Notes under the pieces: generated by a model
Told to the model about the DNA's origin: nothing
Databases searched by the model: none
Seen by the model: only the letters and a program-made list of their open reading frames with translations
Position numbers and translations under genes: made by a program
From: Candidatus Methylumidiphilus alinenensis
GTDB lineage: Bacteria; Pseudomonadota; Gammaproteobacteria; Methylococcales; Methylococcaceae
NCBI GenBank assembly: GCA_003242955.1
Contig: QJPH01000187.1
Span: 1 to 64,000 of the forward strand
Length of the DNA stretch: 64,000 bases
Direction: 5' to 3'
In this document: positions 42,901 through 51,917 of the stretch, one piece after another
How the letters are laid out: every line of letters starts with the position of its first letter
Position numbering within the stretch: position 1 is the stretch's first letter

Positions 42901-43033
42901 CACTGCCATTAAGTTAAGGTGCATTAAGCGTGAAATCAGCCTTTGAGAACGCCAAGCCCCAGCTTGGCGCGGTACACCCTGATGCCAAGCTGGGGCTTGG
43001 CGTTCCGATTAAACGCTTAACTTAATGGTAGTG
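42901..43033. mobile_element. MITE-like element M2, copy 2 (133 bp)
   Basis: Terminal inverted repeats CACTGCCATTAAGTTAAG (42901-42918) and its inverse (43016-43033, one mismatch). A perfect 11-bp target duplication AGCCTACGGGT flanks it (42890-42900 and 43034-43044). The core is a palindrome of GCCAAGCCCCAGCTTGGC (R4), unrelated to the core of copy 1. The remaining stretch to folP (43045-43194) shows no other feature. Confidence 0.88.
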
Positions 43034-43194
43034 AGCCTACGGGTGCGTAACATCAGTTATCTTAAGCTATCACGCGTAATGATGGTTAAATTTTGTCTAA
43101 ATAGAGTAAAATTCGATACAAACTATGCGAAAGCTAAACCCGACGGAAAATCGGTGGTTTAAAAATAATTCTCTCACTTTGGCGATGTTTTGCA

Positions 43195-44058
43195 ATGCTG
43201 CTCACGGAAAAAATTCGAACAACCAAGCCCCTCATTATGGGGGTTCTCAATGTGACCCCGGATAGCTTTTCCGACGGCGGGCTTTTTTCCGACCAAGAAT
43301 GTGCCTTGCACCATGCCCAAGACATGGCAAGACAAGGGGCCGACATCATTGATGTAGGTGGTGAGTCTACCCGTCCTGGTGCCGATCCGACGGGCGCATC
43401 CGCACAAATTGCCCGCATCGCCCCGGTGATTAAGGAACTACGGCATTTGCTTCCCCACGATACTTTGATCAGTGTAGACACTAGCCTGTCGGAAGTGGCG
43501 GAGGCCGGGCTAAGCGCAGGCGCGACAATAATCAACGATGTCACGGCGGGGCGGGCGGACCCTAGCCTTTTTGGCCTTATAGCGGAGCGAGGTGTCCCCA
43601 TCGTGCTTATGCATATGCAGGGAACGCCCCGCACCATGCAAGACGATCCACGCTATAGGGATGTCGTGGAGGAAGTCCTTGGCTTCTTGATGGAACGGGC
43701 CGATGCGGCGCAAGCCGCTGGAATCCGCAGTGAAAATATCATTCTTGATCCCGGAATAGGCTTTGGAAAACGCAAGGACGACAACTTGGTTTTGTTGGCC
43801 AATCTAAACCGGTTTGCGGCGACAGGGTATGCCACACTGCTAGGAACCAGCCGCAAGCGCTTCATGGGGGCTGTTTGCAATGAGTCCCGCCCCCGCGAAT
43901 TGCTTGCTGCGACGGTGGCGACCACGGCTTTAGGCGTAATGGCAGGGATCAACATATTCCGTGTGCATGACATCCGCGAAAACCGCCAAGCGGCGGACGT
44001 TGCCTTTGCCATCAAACAAAAAGAAAGTCTCACGCAACGGCGCAACGACGCAACGTAA
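43195..44058 (+). CDS. folP: Dihydropteroate synthase
   Basis: 287 residues. TIM-barrel signatures MGVLNVTPDSFSDGG, DIIDVGGESTRPGA, TIINDVTAG, GIGFGKRKDDN and LGTSRKRFMG. It condenses p-aminobenzoate with the pterin pyrophosphate in folate synthesis. The last nine residues (LTQRRNDAT) come from a short repeat at 44029-44060 that also ends the DUF4381 gene in this window, so the C-terminus is probably repeat-derived and dispensable. No strong ribosome-binding site before the ATG. Confidence 0.95.
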   Translation: MLLTEKIRTTKPLIMGVLNVTPDSFSDGGLFSDQECALHHAQDMARQGADIIDVGGESTRPGADPTGASAQIARIAPVIKELRHLLPHDTLISVDTSLSEVAEAGLSAGATIINDVTAGRADPSLFGLIAERGVPIVLMHMQGTPRTMQDDPRYRDVVEEVLGFLMERADAAQAAGIRSENIILDPGIGFGKRKDDNLVLLANLNRFAATGYATLLGTSRKRFMGAVCNESRPRELLAATVATTALGVMAGINIFRVHDIRENRQAADVAFAIKQKESLTQRRNDAT

Positions 44059-44077
44059 AAGGGGTGCGATTAAAACC

Positions 44078-45181
44078 ATGAAAATCAATCTTATATTGCT
44101 CATCCTCACATTGGCCGGCTGTTCGGGCCACAAAGCGGTGAAACAGGAACCCGTGCTGCAACCTCCCCCGTCAACGCAGACCGGGCAACAATTACCGAAT
44201 CTAAACATGCCCGGACAGTTTTCCGCTGACCGGGTCACTGGGGACTTTGCGGGTTATCCGCAGCTAAATGAGTTTATCTTGCACATGGAAGCAGCGCATG
44301 GCATGCCCCGCAATTATCTCTATGGCTTGTTTTCGCAGGCTCGACGCAAGCAATGGACCTTGGATTATATGAACCGCCAAGGCGGACCCAGCCAAGGCAC
44401 ACCGCGCCCGGGTTCTTGGTCAAAATACCGAGCCCAGTTTCTGACCGAACTTCATATCGAAAGTGGCGTGGCTTTTTGGCGACGACACGCCCAAGCACTA
44501 AGCCAGGCCGAGCAACGCTATGGTGTGCCGCCAGAATACATACTTGGAATCATGGGTGTGGAGACCATCTATGGTCGTAACATGGGTAAGGACAGGGTGC
44601 TTGATGCCCTAACCACGCTGGCTTTTGACTACCCCCGCAGGAGCGATTATTTCACCGAGGAGTTGGAGAATTTTCTGGTGATGGCGCAGACCGAGAATAT
44701 TGATCCTTTGGAACCGCGTGGCTCTTTTGCCGGCGCGATGGGTTTGGGGCAGTTTATGCCTGGCAGCTTCCTGAAGTGGGCGGTGGATCATAACCTCGAC
44801 GGCCGACGCGACCTGTGGCATCCAGAGGATGCCATTGGCAGCATCGCCAATTATTTTTCCGAGCACGGCTGGCATCCGGGCGAAGCCGTTGTCGTGCCAG
44901 CGTTGGTGGCAGGCGAGGTTACTCTGCCCACTGGATATGACAAGCAATATTCCCTGTCAGAACTCGCTACCGCTGGCATCACTCCGGCCAACGAGGTGTC
45001 CGCTGGGGAGAATCCGAGCCTACTTTTGTTGCGGGGTAATTCCGGCGACGAGTATTGGCTGGGCTTGCACAATTTCTTCGTCATAACCCGTTATAACCAT
45101 AGCACCCATTACGCCATGGCGGTGCATGCACTGGCCCAGGCGCTCAAGCGGCGCTATCTGGGGTTGGCGGTGGGAGACTGA
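44078..45181 (+). CDS. mltB: Lytic murein transglycosylase B, lipoprotein
   Basis: 367 residues from the ATG at 44078. Lipoprotein signal with lipobox LAGC (Cys at 17), so anchored in the outer membrane. Catalytic Glu in ILGIMGVETIYGRNMGK and the family block SFAGAMGLGQFMPGSFLKWA. It cleaves the glycan strands of peptidoglycan. The start is chosen for the signal peptide; the frame is open further upstream inside folP. moaB begins five bases after the stop. Confidence 0.93.
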   Translation: MKINLILLILTLAGCSGHKAVKQEPVLQPPPSTQTGQQLPNLNMPGQFSADRVTGDFAGYPQLNEFILHMEAAHGMPRNYLYGLFSQARRKQWTLDYMNRQGGPSQGTPRPGSWSKYRAQFLTELHIESGVAFWRRHAQALSQAEQRYGVPPEYILGIMGVETIYGRNMGKDRVLDALTTLAFDYPRRSDYFTEELENFLVMAQTENIDPLEPRGSFAGAMGLGQFMPGSFLKWAVDHNLDGRRDLWHPEDAIGSIANYFSEHGWHPGEAVVVPALVAGEVTLPTGYDKQYSLSELATAGITPANEVSAGENPSLLLLRGNSGDEYWLGLHNFFVITRYNHSTHYAMAVHALAQALKRRYLGLAVGD

Positions 45182-45185
45182 TGAA

Positions 45186-45707
45186 ATGAGTGGCGAAAGG
45201 CAGTTTATCCCTTTGGAAATCGCCGTCCTTACCGTTTCCGACACTCGCACCGAGGAAAATGACACCTCGGGGCTTGTCTTGGTTCAGCGCCTGCAAGAGG
45301 CTGGTCACCGATTGGCGGATAAGCGCATTGTCCCTGACGATATTTATATAATTCGTGCCGTGGTATCGCAATGGATAGCCGATCCCGCCTTGCAGGTTGC
45401 GATTGTCACGGGCGGCACTGGAGTGACTGGCAGGGATGGCACTCCCGAGGCAATCAAAATTCTATTCGACAAAACCCTAGACGGCTTCGGTGAAACTTTC
45501 CGTGCCATTTCATTCCAAGAAATAGGCACTTCCACAATGCAATCGCGCGCAGTTGCCGGCGTTGCCAACGGGACTTATATTTTCTGTCTGCCGGGTTCTC
45601 CCGGGGCTTGCCGGACTGGCTGGGATCGCCTGATCAAAGACCAACTTGATTATCGAACACGCCCCTGCAACCTTGCCGAGTTGATGCCACGTCTTAGGGA
45701 AAAATAA
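45186..45707 (+). CDS. moaB: Molybdenum cofactor biosynthesis protein MoaB
   Basis: 173 residues of the MoaB/Mog fold: AVLTVSDTRTEENDTSG at the N-terminus, molybdopterin-binding IVTGGTGVTGRDGTPEA, and CLPGSPGACRTGWD. It adenylylates molybdopterin in molybdenum-cofactor synthesis. Downstream of mltB with a five-base gap, GGAG eleven bases upstream. A weak 5-bp hairpin with TTT follows at 45744-45765. Confidence 0.93.
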   Translation: MSGERQFIPLEIAVLTVSDTRTEENDTSGLVLVQRLQEAGHRLADKRIVPDDIYIIRAVVSQWIADPALQVAIVTGGTGVTGRDGTPEAIKILFDKTLDGFGETFRAISFQEIGTSTMQSRAVAGVANGTYIFCLPGSPGACRTGWDRLIKDQLDYRTRPCNLAELMPRLREK

Positions 45708-45777
45708 GCTATATTCAGCTATACTAAGCAGTTATTTTGAATGGCCCGACAAAAATCCGGGCTTTAGTCTATCCGTC

Positions 45778-46539
45778 ATGCATACATTAAAAGCCATATT
45801 ATCCAGCTTTGTTAGCCTACTTTCTTCAGTGCCACCCGAACCCGGCCCTGAAAAAACAGCGAATGCCGTTCAACTCTATCCGGCTGCGCTGACGGAGAGT
45901 CATCCGGGACATTGCGATTTGCACGACCCGGGCTTGGTTGCCGTTGCCACGGCACTGGAACAATGTGCGCAGGCACGGTTAATTTATGCCCGTGAGAGCG
46001 GAACGGCCCTGAAGTTCGAACCGGTCTCAGAAAAAAGTGCATTGGCATTGTCAAGCTATATCCGTGTCCTTGCATCCAAGGAAAAAAAACTCGGTTCTGA
46101 CCATCCCGACGTGGACGAAAGCTTGCACAATCTTGGCAGGCTTCTTTTTGATAAAGCCTCGTATTCAAGGGCCGAACCGGTTTTCAAACGCTCGCTGGCG
46201 ATCCGGGAACGGGTTCTCGGGCCTAGCCATTTGGGGGTGGCGGAAAGCCTGCATTATCTCGGCAAGCTTTATCTTATCCAAGGTTTGTTTTCAATGGCAG
46301 AACCGCTTTTCCAGCGCTCACTGGCAATCAGGGAGCAAATTCTTGGACCCGTTCACGCCGATGTGGCTGATAGCCTAGGCAAGCTCGCAGCAGTTTTTGC
46401 CGCCACAGGCCGTTATGACCAGGCTACCTTGCTCTATAGCCGTTCTCTGGCAATCTATGAAAAATCCATTGACTTAAATCGTCCACTATGGGAAAAAACG
46501 TCTGAAAATCTTGCCTTGCTACGTCGTTTTTTAGGCTAA
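45778..46539 (+). CDS. Tetratricopeptide-repeat protein, kinesin-light-chain type
   Basis: 253 residues. The C-terminal 150 residues contain three to four 42-residue TPR units of the kinesin light chain type (AEPVFKRSLAIRERVLGPSH, then AEPLFQRSLAIREQILGPVH, then a third). The N-terminal 90 residues are less regular with a short hydrophobic start. No clear signal peptide. It probably mediates protein contacts; partner unknown. Confidence 0.78.
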   Translation: MHTLKAILSSFVSLLSSVPPEPGPEKTANAVQLYPAALTESHPGHCDLHDPGLVAVATALEQCAQARLIYARESGTALKFEPVSEKSALALSSYIRVLASKEKKLGSDHPDVDESLHNLGRLLFDKASYSRAEPVFKRSLAIRERVLGPSHLGVAESLHYLGKLYLIQGLFSMAEPLFQRSLAIREQILGPVHADVADSLGKLAAVFAATGRYDQATLLYSRSLAIYEKSIDLNRPLWEKTSENLALLRRFLG

Positions 46540-46561
46540 AACATTTTTAGAGGACAATCTA

Positions 46562-46900
46562 ATGACTGATAAAACTCTTTGCATAGGTTTGACATTGATG
46601 CTTGCCTCCGCCTTACACTGGAACGTTGCAAACGCCAACGAACACACACAGGAAGCTTTGCAACACGCCACCGAAGCGGTCAAATCAGCAGGGGATGCAA
46701 AAGCCGTTGGCGAACACGCCAGCCAGGCGTTGAAGCATATCGAAGATGCTAAAGCTGCAAATCCTGAACTGGCCAAAAAACTTGAGAAGAGCGAGGCCGA
46801 CCTGAACTCGGCGGTCAAAAACGCAAAGCGTTACAACACGGATTCTGCGGCCAAAGACGCGGCAGATGCCAAAGCCCACCTTGAGTCTATCAGCCATTAA
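46562..46900 (+). CDS. SmbP-like small periplasmic metal-binding protein
   Basis: 112 residues: a signal peptide (about 1-25, ending NANA/NE) and a helical, alanine- and histidine-rich mature part with spaced histidines (EHTQEALQHATEAVK, then GEHASQALKHIEDAK) resembling SmbP of ammonia oxidisers, which binds copper and other metals. GAGGAC before the ATG. The stop codon TAA touches the left end of the M3 element. Confidence 0.75.
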   Translation: MTDKTLCIGLTLMLASALHWNVANANEHTQEALQHATEAVKSAGDAKAVGEHASQALKHIEDAKAANPELAKKLEKSEADLNSAVKNAKRYNTDSAAKDAADAKAHLESISH

Positions 46901-47066
46901 GGTGATATCCAATAAAGAACATCCCATCCAAAGGCCAAGCTGGGGCTTGGCGCTCCCAAAAGGAACGCCAAGCCCCAGCTTGGCAAGGTGATTTGCGGAG
47001 GAATTGTTCGTAATTTTCGTGGGCAATTCATTTCGGTTTTGGTGGATTCATTATTGAAAATCACCT
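46900..47066. mobile_element. MITE-like element M3, copy 1 (167 bp)
   Basis: Begins AGGTGATATCCAATAA and ends TTATTGAAAATCACCT, an inverted repeat of about 16 bp with mismatches. The interior carries an R4 palindrome (GGCCAAGCTGGGGC... inverse). It is nearly identical, in opposite orientation, to 56615-56781. The left end overlaps the stop codon of the SmbP-like gene. Confidence 0.88.
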
Positions 47067-47100
47067 AACCCTGCTGAATGATTGTTTCAGTTGGCTTCCC

Positions 47101-49188
47101 TTATAGATGCGCTTGGATCGCGGTTATCGCTATCGTGTTCACGATGTCGGGCACCTGCGCCCCCCGGCTCAGATCGTTGACTGGCTTGTTCAAGCCTTGC
47201 AGAATGGGGCCTATGGCAAGGGCCCCTGCTGCGCGCTGTACGGCCTTATAGGCATTATTGCCGGCATTCAGGTCGGGAAAGATAAACACCGTGGCATGAC
47301 CGGCCACTTCGCTATCCGGCAGCTTCAATTTCGCAACATCAATGTCGATGGCCGCATCATACTGTAGCGGCCCTTCAATTTTGAGATCGGGACACCGCAC
47401 CTGTGCCATGTGGGTCGCACTGCGCACTTTATCCACCTCGGGGCCTTGGCCTGACTCGCCCGTCGAATAAGAGAGCATCGCCACCCTTGGCACTATCCCG
47501 AAAGTCTGCGCAGTATAGGCAGAGTTGATGGCAATATCCGCCAATTGCTCCGCCGACGGGTCTGGATTGATGGCGCAATCGCCATAAACGAGAACCCGGT
47601 CTTCCAGGCACATGAAAAATACGCTGGATACTATGGATATGCCGGGTTGGGTTTTGATGATTTGCAGGGCTGGCCGAATGGTGGCAGCCGTGGTGTGTGT
47701 GGCACCGGAAACCATACCGTCCACATAACCTAGGTAGGTCATCATGGTACCGAAAAAAGTTGACTCCGACATGGCTTCATAAGCGATAGGCCAGGAAACC
47801 CCCTTGTGTTCGCGCAGTTCGCAATAAGATTCGGTGAACATATCCCTGAGTTCGGATTTCAGCGGGTCGATGATTTTGGCTTTTTCCAGCGATAGCCCTA
47901 GTGAATTGATTTTGCGCCGGATGTCTTGTTCTTCCCCAAGCAAAGTGATGTCGCATATATCCCGGAATAATGCGATTTCTGCGGCTCTCAGCACACGTTC
48001 ATCCATGCCTTCGGGGAGCACGATATGCTTGCGGTTGCGCTGAGCCCGATGGATCAGTTCATATTGGAACATCAGCGGTGTCATATGTTCGGAAGGCGAC
48101 AGGGAGACACGATCCATGAGTTCCGGCAGGTTAACCGAGGTTTCCACTAGGCCAAGGGCAACGGCGATCTTGCGTTGGTCCCTTGGGCCTATGGAGCACT
48201 CGACGGCATCCACAGCGATTGCCGTCGAAAAAGTATCCAGATTCACGGCAAAGACCGGCAAAGTTTTAGCTCCTAGGCTTTCTAAAATCCTTAGTATTTT
48301 AGGTGCGGGTTTGGTTTTGCCAGTCAGGAAGAGGCCCGCGATATGCGGGTATAAACCGGAAAGGTCAGCAGTCAACGCGCCCAGTATAATGTCTGAGCGG
48401 TCGGCCGGCGTGATAATCAGGCTTCCCTCCTCTATAAGATACTCTAGGAAGTTGGGCAATTCCATGGCGGCAATCTTGACGCTTCTTACTACGCCATCAA
48501 GCATTTCCTCGCTGCCGCTAAGTATTTCCGCATGGACAGAACCGGCGATTTCGCCTATCGTCGGTTTTTGCAAGCGAGGATCTTCAGCAATCACATAAAC
48601 CGGGAAGTCGTCGATAAAAACTTTCCCCAATACAAATAGAAGGCTTTCCCTATCGGTAGGATTGACGTGGGTGACAACCAAGGCCAAGACATCGCAACGA
48701 TGGTCACGCAATTGATTGATGAGCATTTGCGACGATTCAATAATGGCAGTGATGGGCTTGTCGGCACCCTTCAGCACTGGCAGCATTGGGATGCCGAGGT
48801 GGTTTGCCATCGTCATATTGAATTCCAACTCCACAGTAGCGGCGGCCTTGGTGTAGTCGCTTCCCACGCACACCACGAAGTCGCATTGTGCTTCCAGGGT
48901 TTTATATTTTTCTAAGATTTGGCTGTAGAGTTCTTCCGCCCTATCCTCCACAAGCAACTTGCGGGCCTCTTCAAAAGTGCATCCGTACATTTTTTCGTAT
49001 GCACTGGATTGTTGGTAACGCGACTTTATCAGGCTGAGGAAAGAGTCGAGTTGACCTGACTCATTGACAACAGGCCGGAAAAAACCGATGCGTCCAATAC
49101 GCCCCACTAGAAACTCCATGAGTCCCAGCACCATGATGGTTTTTCCGCTGTACGGTTCCGCGCTAGTGATATAAAGGCCCTTAGTCAT
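47101..49188 (-). CDS. pta: Phosphate acetyltransferase
   Basis: 695 residues from the ATG at 49188 (GGAG eight bases upstream), the long enterobacterial-type Pta. Domains: P-loop/CobQ-like N-terminal domain (ITSAEPYSGKTIMVLGL), central DRTGG domain, C-terminal PTA_PTB catalytic domain (from about 370) with PEGMDERVLRAAE and VSGATHTTAATIRPAL. It interconverts acetyl-CoA and acetyl phosphate. No ackA is adjacent, so the acetate kinase partner must be elsewhere or acetyl phosphate has other roles. Confidence 0.95.
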   Translation of the reverse strand: MTKGLYITSAEPYSGKTIMVLGLMEFLVGRIGRIGFFRPVVNESGQLDSFLSLIKSRYQQSSAYEKMYGCTFEEARKLLVEDRAEELYSQILEKYKTLEAQCDFVVCVGSDYTKAAATVELEFNMTMANHLGIPMLPVLKGADKPITAIIESSQMLINQLRDHRCDVLALVVTHVNPTDRESLLFVLGKVFIDDFPVYVIAEDPRLQKPTIGEIAGSVHAEILSGSEEMLDGVVRSVKIAAMELPNFLEYLIEEGSLIITPADRSDIILGALTADLSGLYPHIAGLFLTGKTKPAPKILRILESLGAKTLPVFAVNLDTFSTAIAVDAVECSIGPRDQRKIAVALGLVETSVNLPELMDRVSLSPSEHMTPLMFQYELIHRAQRNRKHIVLPEGMDERVLRAAEIALFRDICDITLLGEEQDIRRKINSLGLSLEKAKIIDPLKSELRDMFTESYCELREHKGVSWPIAYEAMSESTFFGTMMTYLGYVDGMVSGATHTTAATIRPALQIIKTQPGISIVSSVFFMCLEDRVLVYGDCAINPDPSAEQLADIAINSAYTAQTFGIVPRVAMLSYSTGESGQGPEVDKVRSATHMAQVRCPDLKIEGPLQYDAAIDIDVAKLKLPDSEVAGHATVFIFPDLNAGNNAYKAVQRAAGALAIGPILQGLNKPVNDLSRGAQVPDIVNTIAITAIQAHL

Positions 49189-49549
49189 AAGTTTAGCTCC
49201 AATCCGGTGGTCATCACCTCTGGTTGACTGCACCCATGGTTGGCGCAGACACGCCATACACATTTAACGGCTGCACTTTCGTAAGCGTTCACTCCCCCCG
49301 CTTTTTCCAGGGAGTGCAGCCATCTTGGCCGCCCTCAGCGGGCGATACGCCCACGCTCCCAGGGGGATGAACGCTTACGCTCTTTCCAAACACTTTGGCA
49401 TTAATCTCGGATTTTACTCACTAACCCTTGCATTGTGTGTCTCAATATTGAAAATTTAATGAAGATAGTGCATTTCCCACTTTCATCCCAATTTTTGTTA
49501 TAGTCAAAGCTGTTTTAGAATAATTACGACAACAAAAGAGTTAATCATT
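49189..49549. repeat. Intergenic region with an R7 palindrome
   Basis: Between divergent pta and the gene at 49550. Left arm at 49281-49299 (GTAAGCGTTCACTCCCCCC) and right arm at 49361-49378 (AGGGGGATGAACGCTTAC) form an imperfect palindrome related to 4625-4735. The remaining sequence should hold both promoters; I see no certain boxes. Confidence 0.6.
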
Positions 49550-49948
49550 ATGGAATCACAAGTAGTTAAAGGTTTAGTGGCAATCATGTTCGTCATGTTG
49601 GTCGGTTTCGGCATCATTGCCATGACCAAGCCAACAGAGCAAGAGAAGCAATCCGGCGCTTTTCTGGCTACTTCAAGCATGCTCAGTAGTTTGGCTTTGG
49701 ACAAATGCTCTGCTGCGGTTAAACAGGAAGTTGGGGCAACTCCGTACACGCCTAGCGAATCGGATTCCGACCGTCGGTTTTTTGTCAAATTGGTGTGGAA
49801 CAATGTAGGCACTGCGAAACGGGCAGAATGCCGCTATGTGATGGATCAGGGCATTACCTTGTTGCAAATCGACGACCGCAACGTGATCAAAAAGGAGGCC
49901 GTGCAAACCTCTACCGGGGCGGCACCGGGTGGAATGCATCACCAATGA
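49550..49948 (+). CDS. Hypothetical exported or membrane-anchored protein, 132 aa
   Basis: No family recognised. One N-terminal membrane helix (about 7-25, GLVAIMFVMLVGFGIIAM), then a soluble domain of about 100 residues with two cysteines (one in ALDKC, one in AECRYVM) that could form a disulfide. The end is rich in Gly, Met and His (GGMHHQ). A periplasmic location is likely. Confidence 0.65.
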   Translation: MESQVVKGLVAIMFVMLVGFGIIAMTKPTEQEKQSGAFLATSSMLSSLALDKCSAAVKQEVGATPYTPSESDSDRRFFVKLVWNNVGTAKRAECRYVMDQGITLLQIDDRNVIKKEAVQTSTGAAPGGMHHQ

Positions 49949-50061
49949 ACCCACCTCCCCAAGGGAGCAAAAGGTTTCTACACAAGCCCCTCTCTTAGCG
50001 GGGAGGGCAAGCGAGGTAAAATCAGTGTTTCTCATTTATAGACGAACCCATGAATTGAGCC

Positions 50062-50778
50062 ATGATTCCTTACCGTGACACCATTCCCTGCTTAAACACC
50101 CCATGGGTGACTTGGTCTCTGATCGTGCTGAATTTCGGCATTTTCGTGATGGTCTGGCTGCTGCCTGAAAAGCCTTTGATGCATCTTTTTTATTTTTACG
50201 GATTGGTTCCAGCTCGCTACGTTTCATCCGAGTGGGCCGCAATGGCAGGCTTGCCTACTGGCGACTACGCACCCTTTGTCACCCATATGTTTCTTCACGG
50301 CAATTGGCTGCATGTGATTTTCAATATGTGGATGCTATGGATATTCGGCGACAATGTCGAAGACCGCATGGGGGCATTACGGTTCATTGCCTTTTACCTA
50401 GTCTGCGGACTGGTGGCGGGGGGCCTGCAAATATTGGCCAACCCCGAGGCAACCACACCCGTGGTGGGCGCGTCTGGAGCCCTAGCCGGAATCATGGGTG
50501 CCTATTACTTTATGTACCCTTATTCGCGCATCGTCATTTGGGTGTTCTTCATGCCCTTGTTTTTTGAAGTTCCGGCCATTGCCTTTTTAGGGGTGTGGGT
50601 GATTGTACAACTTTACAAGGCAACCAACGGGTTGATGGGCGGCAGTACCGTTACCGACGTGGCTTGGTGGGGGCATCTAGGCGGGTTCATTGCGGGTATG
50701 TTATTGTATAGGCTATTCTTGTTGCCGGGCCGGGGTAGCCCACCGGGTTTTGACTCCAACCAAATCCATCCAAGATGA
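50062..50778 (+). CDS. Rhomboid-family intramembrane serine protease
   Basis: 238 residues, about six membrane spans. Rhomboid signatures: MFLHGNWLHVIFNMWMLW (the HxxxN region), catalytic Ser in VGASGALAGIMGAY and catalytic His in WWGHLGGFIAGM. It probably cleaves membrane helices in the inner membrane. The next gene, a cNMP-binding/rhodanese protein, begins four bases after its stop, so the two are cotranscribed. Confidence 0.92.
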   Translation: MIPYRDTIPCLNTPWVTWSLIVLNFGIFVMVWLLPEKPLMHLFYFYGLVPARYVSSEWAAMAGLPTGDYAPFVTHMFLHGNWLHVIFNMWMLWIFGDNVEDRMGALRFIAFYLVCGLVAGGLQILANPEATTPVVGASGALAGIMGAYYFMYPYSRIVIWVFFMPLFFEVPAIAFLGVWVIVQLYKATNGLMGGSTVTDVAWWGHLGGFIAGMLLYRLFLLPGRGSPPGFDSNQIHPR

Positions 50779-50782
50779 GTTA

Positions 50783-51823
50783 ATGGAAAAAAACTTACTG
50801 ATAAATCTTGTGCCACTCAATGCCTTGACCCCTTATAACCTTGGGATATTGGCTGAGCAAACGGAGATTGAAACGCTTCCGAAAGGTACCCAAATATTTG
50901 CGCAAGGCGATGACGACGATTTCTCCATCTATTTGCTCTCGGGCGAGATTGTCCTCTCCACCGACCCCCCTTCGCGTGAGCGGAACATCGTCGGCGGCAC
51001 CCAATTATCCCGCTATGCACTTGCCCAGCTCAAGCCGCGTCAATTTACCGGCCTTGCCAAAACACCAGTGACCATCCTGCGCTTTGAGAGCAAGCTGCTC
51101 GACAATTTACTGAGTTGGGACCAAACCGCATCCTACGAGGTTACCGAATTCGATGCGGGCGAGGACTTCAAATGTATTATCCGTTTGATGCAGAGCAAAA
51201 TCTTTCTTCGATTGCCCTCGCCCAACATTGATGCCCTATTAAGGCGTTTTCAGACGATCAGCGTCAAGGCCGGCCAAATCATCATTCGCCAAGGCGAGCC
51301 TGGAGACTATTATTACTTGATAAGGAATGGCAAGGCGGATGTCTTGCGCAAGCTTGAGAAGCAACACAAAGTTTCGCTCGTCGACCACTTGGAGGAAGGG
51401 GAAGGTTTTGGCGAAAGTGCCTTGCTGTCAAATTCACCCCGCAATGCCACTGTCGTCATGGCCACTGATGGCGTGTTGCTAAGGCTTGGCAAGAAGGATT
51501 TCGATGAATTATTGCGTGAACCCATTGTGGATTGGCTGGGATTGGAGGAAGCCCGGAGCTTGGTGAAAGCTGGCGCGAGTTTGCTTGATGTCAGGCTTGA
51601 AGATGAATTTGTTCATGGCACAATCCTAGGCAGTGCCAACCTGCCGCTCCATCTTCTGCGTAAAAGGGTTGACGAGCTAGACCCTAATCGCCATTACATT
51701 GTCTTTTGCCAAAATGGCAACCGTAGCTGCGCAGCGGTATTCCTTCTGACCCAGCTCGGTATTACGGCATCCGCTCTGCAAGGGGGGCTGGATGGACTAA
51801 GGAAGAATTCATCGCCGCAATAA
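50783..51823 (+). CDS. Cyclic-nucleotide-binding and rhodanese domain fusion protein
   Basis: 346 residues from the ATG at 50783. A degenerate cNMP-like domain at about 15-115 (LPKGTQIFAQGDDDDFSIYL), a clearer cNMP domain at about 135-245 (GQIIIRQGEPGDYYYLIRNG, GFGESALLSNSPRNATV) and a C-terminal rhodanese domain at about 250-345 with the sulfur-carrying Cys in VFCQNGNRSCAA. No DNA-binding helix-turn-helix, so not a Crp-type regulator. It may couple a nucleotide signal to sulfur transfer. Cotranscribed with the rhomboid gene. Confidence 0.87.
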   Translation: MEKNLLINLVPLNALTPYNLGILAEQTEIETLPKGTQIFAQGDDDDFSIYLLSGEIVLSTDPPSRERNIVGGTQLSRYALAQLKPRQFTGLAKTPVTILRFESKLLDNLLSWDQTASYEVTEFDAGEDFKCIIRLMQSKIFLRLPSPNIDALLRRFQTISVKAGQIIIRQGEPGDYYYLIRNGKADVLRKLEKQHKVSLVDHLEEGEGFGESALLSNSPRNATVVMATDGVLLRLGKKDFDELLREPIVDWLGLEEARSLVKAGASLLDVRLEDEFVHGTILGSANLPLHLLRKRVDELDPNRHYIVFCQNGNRSCAAVFLLTQLGITASALQGGLDGLRKNSSPQ

Positions 51824-51917
51824 GTTGTTAAATTCAGTTTTCACTGATTCCCGTTTGAGATTGGCTCTGACATGCGTTACGGTTCGCATCATTTACCATC
51901 CGAATCAAAATACCAAC

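Noticed and set aside
45744-45765. Terminator after moaB
   Set aside because: Only a 5-bp stem with three Ts; too weak to call.
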